A DNA stretch of 64,000 bases, taken from the NCBI GenBank assembly GCA_034421575.1, contig DAOUKG010000079.1, forward strand, positions 1-64,000, read 5' to 3'. Below are positions 43,337 through 52,453 of this stretch, one piece after another. The stretch's first letter is position 1. Every line of letters begins with the position of its first letter. A program made the translations under genes and the position numbers. The notes under the pieces are model-generated. The model was not told where the DNA came from and ran no database searches. It was given only the letters and a program-made list of their open reading frames with translations. Origin of the DNA: VXLM01 sp034421575. GTDB taxonomy: Bacteria > Chloroflexota > Dehalococcoidia > Lucifugimonadales > VXLM01.

Positions 43337-44658
43337 GGGTCGGAATCATCGGGGCCGGAGCGACGGGACTGACGGCAGCATACGAGCTATGCAAGGACGG
43401 TCATGACGTGGTCGTCTACGAACGCGCGTCGTTCCTGGGAGGCCAGGCTTCCACGTTCAACGTTGGGGGCGCTCCGTTGGAACGAGGCTATCATCACCTG
43501 TTCACCGGCGACACCGACATCCTCGACCTAGTCGAGGAGATCGGCCTGGGCGAACAGATGCGGTGGTACGGATCGAAGGTTGGCACTCTCTACGACGGCA
43601 AGATCTACAACTTCGTCACTCCCATCGACCTGCTGAAGTTCAAGCCGCTCAGTCTTGTCAACCGGTTCCGGCTCGGCATCTCGACACTGCTGCTGCGGCG
43701 GATGAAAGAATGGCGGCAGTTGGAGGACACGCCTGCCGCGGACTGGCTGCGTCGATACGCGGGTGAGCAGGCGTACGAGGTGTTCTGGGGCCCGATGCTG
43801 CGCGGCAAGTTCGGCGAGGAATTCTACGACCGGATCGGGATGCCCTGGATTTGGGGGAAGATCAACACGCGGTTCGCGTCGCGCGGCAAGAGCATGTCGC
43901 GTGAGATGCTCGGCTATCCGATCGGGAGTTTCGGCGAGGTGTTTGACGTGCTCGGTGAACGGGTGCGTGAAATGGGCGGGGAGGTGCATACGAACGCCGA
44001 GGTGACGGCGATCGATGCCCAACCGAACACCAAGGTGATCCTTCAAGTCGAGTTTCTCGATCAGGATAGATCGAACGCCGTTCCCTTCGACGCGGTTATT
44101 TCCACCACGCAGTGCCACATATTCGCGCGGCTTCTGCCTGACCTCCCGGCAGAGTACATGAGTAAGCTGAAGGACACGCGGTATCTCTCGGCGCTTCTGC
44201 TGATTCTCGTGCTCGACCGGCCGCTATCGCACGTCTACTGGCTGAACGTTGCTGACCGCTCGATTCCCTTCGTCGGGGTGATCGAACAGACCAACATGGT
44301 CGAGTCCGAGCACTATGGCGGGCGGCACATCGTGTACCTTTCCAACTACCTTTCCCGTGACGACAGCCTGTACAAGCTCAGCCACGACGGACTCATGGAC
44401 GAGTACCTGCCTCATCTGAGGAAGATCAATCCTGACTTCGACCCGTCGTGGATTGTCGAGAGTCACCGGCAGCACGTGGACGCCGCCCAGCCCATTATCG
44501 GCACCGGCTACTCGGAGAAGATGCCCGCGCATCGCACGCCGATCAGGGGTGTGTATCTCGCCAACACGGCGCAGGTCTACCCGGAAGACAGGGGCACGAA
44601 CTACAGTGTCCGGATGGGCAGGATGATCGCCAAGATGGTGATGAAAGACCTAGCGTAA
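43333..44658 (+). CDS. FAD-dependent amine-oxidase/protoporphyrinogen-oxidase-like protein
   Basis: A 441-residue flavoprotein. Dinucleotide-binding GAGATG at residues 7-12, then VYERASFLGGQAST. ERGYHHLFTGDTDILDL and the C-terminal YLANTAQVYPEDRGTNYSVRMG match NAD(P)/FAD-dependent oxidoreductases often encoded beside polysaccharide or lipid-carrier genes. UDP-galactopyranose-mutase-like or desaturase-like chemistry is possible. It is coupled to the UPF0104 membrane protein, which suggests a shared role in making a lipid or glycan. Substrate unknown. Confidence 0.82.
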   Translation: MRVGIIGAGATGLTAAYELCKDGHDVVVYERASFLGGQASTFNVGGAPLERGYHHLFTGDTDILDLVEEIGLGEQMRWYGSKVGTLYDGKIYNFVTPIDLLKFKPLSLVNRFRLGISTLLLRRMKEWRQLEDTPAADWLRRYAGEQAYEVFWGPMLRGKFGEEFYDRIGMPWIWGKINTRFASRGKSMSREMLGYPIGSFGEVFDVLGERVREMGGEVHTNAEVTAIDAQPNTKVILQVEFLDQDRSNAVPFDAVISTTQCHIFARLLPDLPAEYMSKLKDTRYLSALLLILVLDRPLSHVYWLNVADRSIPFVGVIEQTNMVESEHYGGRHIVYLSNYLSRDDSLYKLSHDGLMDEYLPHLRKINPDFDPSWIVESHRQHVDAAQPIIGTGYSEKMPAHRTPIRGVYLANTAQVYPEDRGTNYSVRMGRMIAKMVMKDLA

Positions 44659-44659
44659 A

Positions 44660-44689
44660 TTGACAGTATTTTCGTACGGTGAGTATAAT
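44660..44689 (+). promoter_or_regulatory. sigma-70 promoter of rpmH
   Basis: Perfect TTGACA (44660-44665), an 18-bp spacer and perfect TATAAT (44684-44689). The start site would be near 44696, giving a leader of about 13 nt before rpmH. It overlaps the end of the oxidoreductase gene by no more than its stop region. Confidence 0.85.
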
Positions 44690-44708
44690 CGATGATTGGT
44701 AGGAACCT

Positions 44709-44843
44709 ATGAAACGAACATATCAACCAAAGAATCGCCGCCGGATGCGTGTGCACGGTTTCCGTTCGCGTATGCGGAGCAGGCAGGGCCGAAGGGTACT
44801 CAAGCGACGGATGTTCAAGGGCCGCGCCCGACTGACCGTGTAG
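44709..44843 (+). CDS. rpmH: 50S ribosomal protein L34
   Basis: A 44-residue basic protein starting MKRTYQPKNRRRMRVHGF and continuing RMRSRQGRRVLKRRMFKGR, the invariant L34 pattern. The start is ATG44709 with AGGA just upstream. It is followed directly by rnpA, yidD and yidC as in most bacteria; dnaA, which usually lies upstream, is absent. Confidence 0.98.
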   Translation: MKRTYQPKNRRRMRVHGFRSRMRSRQGRRVLKRRMFKGRARLTV

Positions 44844-44852
44844 CTGCGCGCA

Positions 44853-45242
44853 ATGCAGCAGGAAAGCCGGTTGCGAAAGACGGCGGACTTTGCGGCAGTG
44901 TGGTCGGAGGGTCGGTCGAAGGTAGACAGGCTCTTCGTAGTCAGAGTACGTCCCAACGGCCTGAGAGTATCTCGAATCGGCTTTTCGGTAAGCAAGCGCA
45001 TCGGGAATGCGGTCGTTCGCAATCGAGTGAAGCGCCGCCTTCGCGAGGTGACGCGGGCAACGGCAGTGGAGGCAGGATTCGATATCGTGATCGTCGCCCG
45101 AAACGGAGCCTCCGGTGTCGAATTCGGGAGAATCGAACGTTCAATTCGCAACCTGCTCAGGCGCTCCGGCGTACTTCGGCAAGCGGAGGACGGTGTGTCG
45201 ATGAGCAGTCAAGTAGGCACTAACGGGGGTCACGATGCGTAG
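44853..45242 (+). CDS. rnpA: ribonuclease P protein component
   Basis: A 129-residue RNase P protein subunit that helps the RNA subunit trim tRNA 5' ends. It begins RLRKTADFAAVWSEG and has the RNA-binding signature RNRVKRRLRE (from residue 56). The C-terminal 20 residues (after LLRRSG) are unconserved. It starts 9 bp after rpmH and overlaps yidD by 8 nt. Confidence 0.96.
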   Translation: MQQESRLRKTADFAAVWSEGRSKVDRLFVVRVRPNGLRVSRIGFSVSKRIGNAVVRNRVKRRLREVTRATAVEAGFDIVIVARNGASGVEFGRIERSIRNLLRRSGVLRQAEDGVSMSSQVGTNGGHDA

Positions 45243-45447
45243 GGCGGCCCTGGGGGCAATAACGCTGTACCAGATGACGCTGTCCCAGGTATTTTTTCGA
45301 GGGGTCTGCAGGTACTATCCATCCTGCTCAGAGTACGCCTACGAGGCTATCCAGAGGTACGGAGTATTGAGTGGCACATGGCTCGGCATCAAGCGTCTCA
45401 GCCGTTGTCAACCGTTCGGCTCCAGCGGGTACGACCCCGTTCCATGA
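45235..45447 (+). CDS. yidD: membrane protein insertion efficiency factor YidD
   Basis: A 70-residue YidD/Hlp-type protein with the conserved CRYYPSCSEYAYEAIQRYG (about 25-43), GTWLGIKRLSRCQPF and a GYDPVP end. It has an amphipathic N-terminal helix and assists Sec/YidC insertion at the inner membrane. It overlaps rnpA by 8 nt. yidC comes two genes later, after a PQQ-propeller gene. Confidence 0.96.
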   Translation: MRRAALGAITLYQMTLSQVFFRGVCRYYPSCSEYAYEAIQRYGVLSGTWLGIKRLSRCQPFGSSGYDPVP

Positions 45448-45460
45448 ATGATCTTGATAT

Positions 45461-45503
45461 GAGAAGTCGCGAGGCAGAAAGCGAAATACGGTCCCGACTT
45501 CTC
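45461..45503 (+). promoter_or_regulatory. inverted repeat between yidD and the propeller gene
   Basis: GAGAAGTCG (45461-45469) pairs with CGACTTCTC (45495-45503), with a 25-nt loop, 17 nt before TTG45521. It could act as an attenuating hairpin or an mRNA processing site. There is no T-run. Confidence 0.4.
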
Positions 45504-45520
45504 GGACAATCTCCCAGCAT

Positions 45521-46672
45521 TTGAAAACGACAATCGGAACGAACAGACTTCACTCGGGCCGTTCGGGCCTTCGCTGGCTGATTGTCGCCTCGGCGGCAAT
45601 GGCCCTCATCATCACCGGCTGTGTGCGCGCGGCGACACCCCAGGGGTGGTCGGGCGTCGTCGTTGACGACGAGCGACTCTACGTGGGCACACAGGACCAG
45701 GACATTCGGGCCCTAGACTTCGAGACGGGCGAGACATTGTGGATCTCGCCGCTTCGTGGCGAAATCGAGGCGAACCGCGCGGTCTACGGCTCTCCCGCAA
45801 TCTCAAACGGCGTTGCCTACGTCAGCAGCTATGACGGAACACTTTACGCCCTCAATCTAACCAACGGCGACGAGATTGACGATCCGACCGTTGGGGCCGG
45901 CGACCCGATTGTCGGCGGACCTGCAGTTGGAGGCGGTCGAGTCTTCGTGGGATCGAGCGACGGAAGGCTCTATGCCTACGACGCAGAGGATCTTTCATTC
46001 CAGTGGACATTCGAGACCGGCAATAGCGTCTGGGCAACACCCGCCGTGGCAAACGACATGGTCTATTTCGGGTCGATGGACCAGCACGTGTACGCGCTCG
46101 ATCTGGACGGGCAGCCTGTCTGGCAGTTCGCGACCGGCGGGGCCGTGACTGCCGAGCCGTTGGTGCAGGACGGGCGGGTCTACGTCGGCTCGTTCAGCAG
46201 CGATTTCTACGCTCTCGACGCTGAGACGGGTCAGCTGATCTGGAAGTTCTCCGGAGCGACCGGCTGGTACTGGAGCGGGGCGGTTTCGAACGGCAGAACC
46301 CTGTTCGTCGGTTCCACCGACGGCTATCTCTACGCGCTTGACGCGGCTTCCGGACAGCTTCAGTGGGCGGCTTCGACCAACGGTTCCATAGTCGGCTCCC
46401 CTGCCCTCGTCGGAGACCGGGTCGCCTTCGCTTCCACTGACGGAAGGGTGAGGCTGGTCAGGCAGCAGGATGGTCAAGACGAAACTCAGTGCAATATCGG
46501 CGCTTCCATCAAAGCGCCGCTAACGGCTCAGGGAGACTTCCTTTTCTTCCGCGACGATGACCGGAGCATATACGCGCTGAAAATCAACCCCAACGGCAAT
46601 CCCGACGAAGAATGGAGGCACCGGTCCAATCAGGACGATCCCGTGTCCCAAGACGAACCGAAGCATTGCTAG
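45521..46672 (+). CDS. PQQ-like beta-propeller lipoprotein
   Basis: A 383-residue protein from TTG45521. Signal sequence with lipobox ITGC (Cys34). Then about seven propeller blades, each with a GxVYVGSxDxxLYALD-type strand (RLYVGTQDQDIRALD, VYFGSMDQHVYALDL, LFVGSTDGYLYALDA). It is similar in fold to BamB and to PQQ-binding proteins, without a dehydrogenase domain. Its place between yidD and yidC suggests a role in membrane-protein or surface-protein assembly, but this is inference. Confidence 0.85.
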   Translation: MKTTIGTNRLHSGRSGLRWLIVASAAMALIITGCVRAATPQGWSGVVVDDERLYVGTQDQDIRALDFETGETLWISPLRGEIEANRAVYGSPAISNGVAYVSSYDGTLYALNLTNGDEIDDPTVGAGDPIVGGPAVGGGRVFVGSSDGRLYAYDAEDLSFQWTFETGNSVWATPAVANDMVYFGSMDQHVYALDLDGQPVWQFATGGAVTAEPLVQDGRVYVGSFSSDFYALDAETGQLIWKFSGATGWYWSGAVSNGRTLFVGSTDGYLYALDAASGQLQWAASTNGSIVGSPALVGDRVAFASTDGRVRLVRQQDGQDETQCNIGASIKAPLTAQGDFLFFRDDDRSIYALKINPNGNPDEEWRHRSNQDDPVSQDEPKHC

Positions 46673-46754
46673 CCATGAACGCGTTTTCAAGACTCGACAA
46701 CTCGAAATTCCGGACGGTCCTATCCCACGAACCTAGACCGGCAAAGGCGGACTC

Positions 46755-47753
46755 TTGGAGCTAATCGGCGACATCTGGGACCTGGTCATCAACAGGCCGA
46801 TGATCAACAGCCTGGTATTCCTGTACTGGGTCTGTTTCAGCAACTTTGGCCTGAGCATCATCGTCTTCACGCTCGTAACCAGGCTGCTGATGGTGCCGCT
46901 CACCATGCGCCAGGTGAAGATGACGAGGGCCATGAGCGATCTCGCGCCCAAGGCCCAGGAGATCAGCGAGAAGTTCAAGGACGACCCACAACGCCGTTCC
47001 CAGGAGACGATGAAGTTGTACCGGGAGTCCGGCGTAAATCCCGTCGGATGCCTGGGGCCGCTCGTTCTGCAGATGCCGATCTTCATCGGCCTGTTCTGGG
47101 CCTTGCGGGCGACGCTTGCCTCGACGCCGGAAAGCCTCGCCGATCTCGCGACCAAGCTCTATCCGTGGCTCCCCGGCGTGGGCGAGTCCATACCAATCGA
47201 CCCCTATTTCCTTGGGCTGAACCTGGGGGATCTCACCTCCGCGAGCGGGTACGGTCCTTTCCTCGCGTTGATCGTGGCCGGTTCGACGTGGCTCATGCAG
47301 AAGATGAGCACGTCCCGCGCGACCAGTCCACAGCAGGAGCAGACGAGCAAGATGCTCCTGTGGTTCATGCCCATCATGATCGGCGTGTTCTCCCTGCAGT
47401 TCGAGACGGGGCTTACCATTTACTGGACAGTCTCCAACATCGCGGGAATAATCGTGCAGGGATTCATAGGTGGATGGGGCCAGGTGAAGGAGGCGTTCTC
47501 ATTCGGTTCGCTCGGCGCACTCTGGGGCAAGCCCCCGGCGGGAGATGAGAAGGCGGACTCCGATACATCAACCAACAAGAACGACGGAAAGGGCTCGGAC
47601 GACGGAGACGGCTCCGAGACCGGACCACGTTCAGAGGAGGCAGGATCCGATGAACACCGTGGAAATGACGGGCAAAACACCCGAAGAGGCGATAGAGTTC
47701 GCTCTAAAGGAGCTAGACGCAGAACGCGGCGAGGTCGAAATCGACGTCGTTAA
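46755..47753 (+). CDS. yidC: membrane protein insertase YidC
   Basis: A 332-residue YidC/Oxa1/Alb3 insertase of the short, Gram-positive-like type without the large periplasmic domain. Five hydrophobic segments; LVTRLLMVPLTMRQVKM, the cytoplasmic hairpin loop (about 55-85), then GPLVLQMPIFIGLFWALR and a closing TGLTIYWTVSNIAGI. The tail (about 265-332) is first acidic, then Arg-rich (RRRTRRGRNRRR), suited to ribosome contact. TTG46755 is the start. The last 104 nt overlap jag in another frame. Confidence 0.95.
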   Translation: MELIGDIWDLVINRPMINSLVFLYWVCFSNFGLSIIVFTLVTRLLMVPLTMRQVKMTRAMSDLAPKAQEISEKFKDDPQRRSQETMKLYRESGVNPVGCLGPLVLQMPIFIGLFWALRATLASTPESLADLATKLYPWLPGVGESIPIDPYFLGLNLGDLTSASGYGPFLALIVAGSTWLMQKMSTSRATSPQQEQTSKMLLWFMPIMIGVFSLQFETGLTIYWTVSNIAGIIVQGFIGGWGQVKEAFSFGSLGALWGKPPAGDEKADSDTSTNKNDGKGSDDGDGSETGPRSEEAGSDEHRGNDGQNTRRGDRVRSKGARRRTRRGRNRRR

Positions 47754-48288
47754 TCGCGGCAAGTCGGGCATCCTCGGCATTGGAGGAGAGCCCGCAAGAG
47801 TCCGGGTGACGCTCATCGAGCAGCCCTCGGACCTCGCACGCACTGCAACGGAGGTATTGGAAGACCTCATCGAGCGCATGGACGTCGCGGCCTCCGTACA
47901 CCTAAAGCAGGCGTACAACGAAGAGGTGGACGGTCCGATCATCGAGGTTGACGGCGAGGACTCCGGTCTGCTGATCGGCAGGCGGGGAGAGACGCTGCGG
48001 TCGCTCCAGTTCATTGTGAGCTTCATTTGCGCGAAGCGGATGGGAGAACGCGTTAACCTGTTCGTGGACGTGGCGGGCTACCAGGAGCGCCGGTATAATT
48101 CGCTGCGAAATCTGGCACGCAAGGTCGCCCAGCGGGTTACCGACGGCGGACGCCCGATCACCCTCGAACCCATGCCGCCCAATGAACGCCGGATCGTGCA
48201 CCTTACGCTCGCGAATGACCCAAACGTCACGACCGCGAGCGTAGGTCATGGCGATCAGCGCCAGGTGGTGGTGGAACCCCAGGAGTAA
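47650..48288 (+). CDS. jag: Jag/KhpB family RNA-binding protein (KH-R3H)
   Basis: A 212-residue protein. Jag_N domain (1-52, TPEEAIEFALKELDAERGEVEIDVV, then GILGIGG), KH domain (about 75-140, LLIGRRGETLRSLQFIV), and R3H domain (about 145-205, with PPNERRIVHLTL carrying the R-x3-H). ATG47650 was chosen because GAGGAGG lies just upstream and MNTVEMTG fits the family. It is normally found after yidC and acts in RNA binding linked to cell-envelope growth. The start lies inside yidC. Confidence 0.94.
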   Translation: MNTVEMTGKTPEEAIEFALKELDAERGEVEIDVVNRGKSGILGIGGEPARVRVTLIEQPSDLARTATEVLEDLIERMDVAASVHLKQAYNEEVDGPIIEVDGEDSGLLIGRRGETLRSLQFIVSFICAKRMGERVNLFVDVAGYQERRYNSLRNLARKVAQRVTDGGRPITLEPMPPNERRIVHLTLANDPNVTTASVGHGDQRQVVVEPQE

Positions 48289-48333
48289 CCGACACTGGTA
48301 GTTGAGACACGGTTGGAGGGTGCATAGAGGGAT

Positions 48334-48418
48334 CGTTCGCCCCGGTATCAGGTACGGTGCAAGCTCTGAGCCTGTCGAAGGGCGTTTCATGGTTCGACAA
48401 GCTCACCATGAACGGTTG
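48334..48418. repeat. left copy of a long inverted repeat flanking the pnt operon
   Basis: 85 bp containing GTATCAGGTACGGTGCAAGC, the CTGAGCCTGTCGAAGGG element and TTCATGGTTCGACAAGCTCA. The right copy, inverted, is at 51408-51500; apart from a short insertion they differ at only a few positions. Confidence 0.9.
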
Positions 48419-48446
48419 CGGTTGACTACAAACGGAGGACACCGAG

Positions 48447-49571
48447 GTGATCGTCGGAGTACCGAAAGAGAGGGTTGAAGGCGAACGGAGGGTCGCACTG
48501 ACCCCCAACTCGGTTTCTCGGCTTGCGAATAACGGCGCACAGATCGTCGTTGAATCGGGGGCCGGAGATGAGTCGTTCTTCTCGGATGAGGAGTACCTGC
48601 AGGCAGGGGCGACGATTGCGCCGTCGGTCTTCGAATCAGCCGATCTCATCGTAGGTGTACGCAAGCCGGTCGATGTGACGTCCATACCTTCGGGGACGGC
48701 GCTGGCCGCGATGATTCAACCCCTGGTCGATCATGATGCAGTCAAATCGCTTGCCGAGGCGGGTGTGACGACCTTCAGCCTGGATACCATTCCACGCATC
48801 GCGCGAGCGCAGAGCATGGACGTTCTGTCGTCTATGGCATCGTTGGCGGGGTACAAGGCCGCGATCATCGCCGCGGACGCGCTGGGGAAGCTCTTTCCGA
48901 TGATGATGGCGGCATCCGGAACGACTCCACCCGCCAAGGGGCTGGTGCTCGGCGCCGGTGTGGCGGGACTCCAGGCCATCGCGACTGCGCGCAGGCTTGG
49001 AGCCGTGCTGTCCGGGTACGACGTGCGACCGGTAGTGCGTGAGCAGGTCGAGAGCCTAGGCGCGACCTTCCTCGAGATCGAACTTGACGAGCAGGCGGAA
49101 GACGCCGGGGGCTACGCCCGCGAGCTGTCGGACGAAGCGCGGCGCAAGGGACAGGAGCTTGTCCATTCCGCCGTTCAGGAGATGGACTTCGTCATTACGA
49201 CGGCGGCGATTCCCGGACGGGCGGCGCCGAGGCTCATCGACGCGGACATGGTGCGCGACATGCGCCCCGGAGCGGTCATCGTAGACCTTGCCGCCGAGAC
49301 GGGCGGGAACTGCGAACTGACGAGACCCGGCGAGACGGTGGTGGAGAACGGTGTAACGATCGTCGGCCCGCTGAACCTGCCGAGTGCGATGCCGACTCAC
49401 GCGAGCCAGATGTACTCGCGCAATATGCTGAATTTCATCAACCACATCGCCAGGGACGGCGAGATCGTCATCGACACCGAGGACGAGATTACGAAGGGAT
49501 GTTTGATTACGCGCGACGGCGAGATCGTCCACGAGGCGACCGCCGCCGCGATGAAGACGAACGAGGCGTAA
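48447..49571 (+). CDS. pntAA: NAD(P) transhydrogenase alpha subunit 1 (NAD-binding)
   Basis: A 374-residue domain I protein that binds NAD(H) in proton-translocating transhydrogenase. It begins VGVPKERVEGERRVALTP. The RAQSMDVLSSMASLAGY loop (about 115-131) contacts domain III. Nucleotide-binding GAGVAGLQAIATARRLGA and VVDLAAETGGNCELT follow. GTG48447 has GGAGG upstream. In this genome pntA is split into two genes, as in Rhodospirillum-type enzymes. Confidence 0.95.
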   Translation: MIVGVPKERVEGERRVALTPNSVSRLANNGAQIVVESGAGDESFFSDEEYLQAGATIAPSVFESADLIVGVRKPVDVTSIPSGTALAAMIQPLVDHDAVKSLAEAGVTTFSLDTIPRIARAQSMDVLSSMASLAGYKAAIIAADALGKLFPMMMAASGTTPPAKGLVLGAGVAGLQAIATARRLGAVLSGYDVRPVVREQVESLGATFLEIELDEQAEDAGGYARELSDEARRKGQELVHSAVQEMDFVITTAAIPGRAAPRLIDADMVRDMRPGAVIVDLAAETGGNCELTRPGETVVENGVTIVGPLNLPSAMPTHASQMYSRNMLNFINHIARDGEIVIDTEDEITKGCLITRDGEIVHEATAAAMKTNEA

Positions 49572-49592
49572 GTAGAACAGGGAATATGGATT

Positions 49593-49621
49593 CCCGCCCC
49601 GTATCGTGGTACGGGGTGACG
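49593..49621. repeat. 29-bp dispersed repeat with CCCCGTA/TACGGGG stem
   Basis: Identical over 29 bp to 20848-20876. It lies in the 135-bp gap between pntAA and pntAB, followed by GCGGGAATGAC fragments of the ATTCCCGC class. It may fold in the mRNA between the two coding regions. Confidence 0.8.
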
Positions 49622-49706
49622 TTCTTTAGCGGGAATGACTGGGAGAAGGCGGGAATGACCTCGTTGGGATCGGAAGGACGATGAGAAGACTCTTAGGGAG
49701 CAAATC

Positions 49707-50005
49707 ATGATCGAAAGCGAACTGCTCATCAAGATATTCATCTTCGTGCTTGCGGTGTTCGTGGGGTTCGACCTCATAACGAAGGTGCCCCCTACCCTGC
49801 ACACGCCGCTGATGTCGGGGGCGAACGCGATCTCCGGCATTACGATACTGGGAGCGCTGCTGGTGGCCGGGCGTGGTGACACGACGCTTGCCGTAATCCT
49901 CGGGTTCCTCGCGGTGGTGCTGGCGACGATCAACGTGGTTGGAGGGTTCGCGGTAACTGACCGCATGCTGCAGATGTTCAGAAGGGGGCCGACGGAGGAC
50001 CGCTG

Positions 50006-50006
<1 letters not shown>
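49707..50006 (+). CDS. pntAB: NAD(P) transhydrogenase alpha subunit 2 (membrane)
   Basis: A 99-residue membrane protein with three hydrophobic segments, starting LLIKIFIFVLAVFVGFDLI. PPTLHTPLMSGANAISGITI (about 31-50) is the family signature. It supplies part of the proton channel (domain II). Its stop overlaps the pntB start by one base (TGATG). Confidence 0.95.
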
Positions 50007-51403
<1,397 letters not shown>

Positions 51404-51407
51404 GGGG

Positions 51408-51500
51408 CAACCGTTCGTGGTGAGCTTGTCGAACCATGAACGCCAGATTGACCCTTCGACAGACTCAGAGCTTGCACCGTACCTGATACGGGGGCGAACG
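51408..51500. repeat. right, inverted copy of the repeat flanking the pnt operon
   Basis: The reverse complement matches 48334-48418 with a few substitutions and a short insertion near the centre. It begins 4 bp after the pntB stop. Confidence 0.9.
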
Positions 51501-51511
51501 GGTTTCTTAAG

Positions 51512-51596
51512 CCCCCTCTCTGTGTCTCTCCCCCGGCGGGGAGAGAGATTGGGAATCACCCTCACCCTAGCCCTCTCCCACGACGGGAGAGGGGAC
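51512..51596. repeat. two CCCTCTCCC-type palindromes
   Basis: CTCTCCCCCGGCGGGGAGAG (about 51530-51549) and the standard CCCTCACCCTAGCCCTCTCCC copy at 51556-51596. They lie between pntB and the convergent ABC permease gene. Confidence 0.8.
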
Positions 51597-51631
51597 AAGA
51601 TCGCTCCTCTTACTCGACGGGAGAGGAGGAA

Positions 51632-52453
51632 TCACTCCTGGCGGGAGAAGGACCAGACGCCGGCGAGGAGGAATATGGAGCCGATTGCACCGACGAGTAT
51701 AGCGTCTTCGAGAATGCCCATGCGGTGGCCGAAGAGGGTGACGCCGAGCGCGAAGCCGTCAGCAGATTCGGCGAGAGGGTTGACCACCTGGGGGCCGAGG
51801 AATACCTGGCGGATGGCGTCGACTCCGTAGCTGAGCGGGTTGACCTTGGCTATTACCTGGAGCCACGTCGGGACCCCGTCGATGGGGAAGAAGACGCCGG
51901 AGAGGAAGATGAGGGGGAAGATCATCAGCTGGACGACGAACTGAAAGCCCTGCTGGGAGCGCATCCGTGTCGCCACGAGGATGCCGAGGCCAGACAGGGA
52001 CAGGGATAGGATGAGGACGAGCGGTATGAGCTTGAGGATGACCAGAGGTGTGAGGGAGATACCCACAATTGGAGCTATGACGAGCATGACGGCGCCCTGC
52101 ACCATGGCGGTGAAGGAGCCTCCAGCGGCTTTGCCTATGACGATGCCGACTCTGCTCAGGGGGGCGACGAGGACTTCCTTGAGGAAGCCGAACTCACGGT
52201 CCCAGACGACGGACATCCCGGCGAAGAGGGATGACATGACGACGGTCATGGCCATGATGCCGGGGTACATGAACTGTACGAAGCTCACATCTCCGCCACC
52301 AAGGTCTCCGATGATCCGGCTGAAGCCCGCGCCGAAGACTACGAGGAACGTGAGGGGGAAGGCGAAGGAGGAGAACAGGCGGGAGCGGTCGGCTATGAAG
52401 CGCAGTATCTCACGGTAGGCGACGACCCATATCGCGCGGTAGACCTCCGTCAT
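51632..52453 (-). CDS. ABC-2 type permease (orphan)
   Basis: A 273-residue membrane protein with six hydrophobic segments and an amphipathic N-terminus (YREILRFIADRSRLFSSFAFP). ABC-2 signature WDREFGFLKEVLVAPLSR (about 85-102) and a late motif IFLSGVFFPIDGVPTWLQ typical of DrrB/NodJ-like exporters. No ATPase gene is adjacent. Its start overlaps the stop of the dehydrogenase gene by 4 nt, so it is translated with that gene. Confidence 0.88.
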   Translation of the reverse strand: MTEVYRAIWVVAYREILRFIADRSRLFSSFAFPLTFLVVFGAGFSRIIGDLGGGDVSFVQFMYPGIMAMTVVMSSLFAGMSVVWDREFGFLKEVLVAPLSRVGIVIGKAAGGSFTAMVQGAVMLVIAPIVGISLTPLVILKLIPLVLILSLSLSGLGILVATRMRSQQGFQFVVQLMIFPLIFLSGVFFPIDGVPTWLQVIAKVNPLSYGVDAIRQVFLGPQVVNPLAESADGFALGVTLFGHRMGILEDAILVGAIGSIFLLAGVWSFSRQE

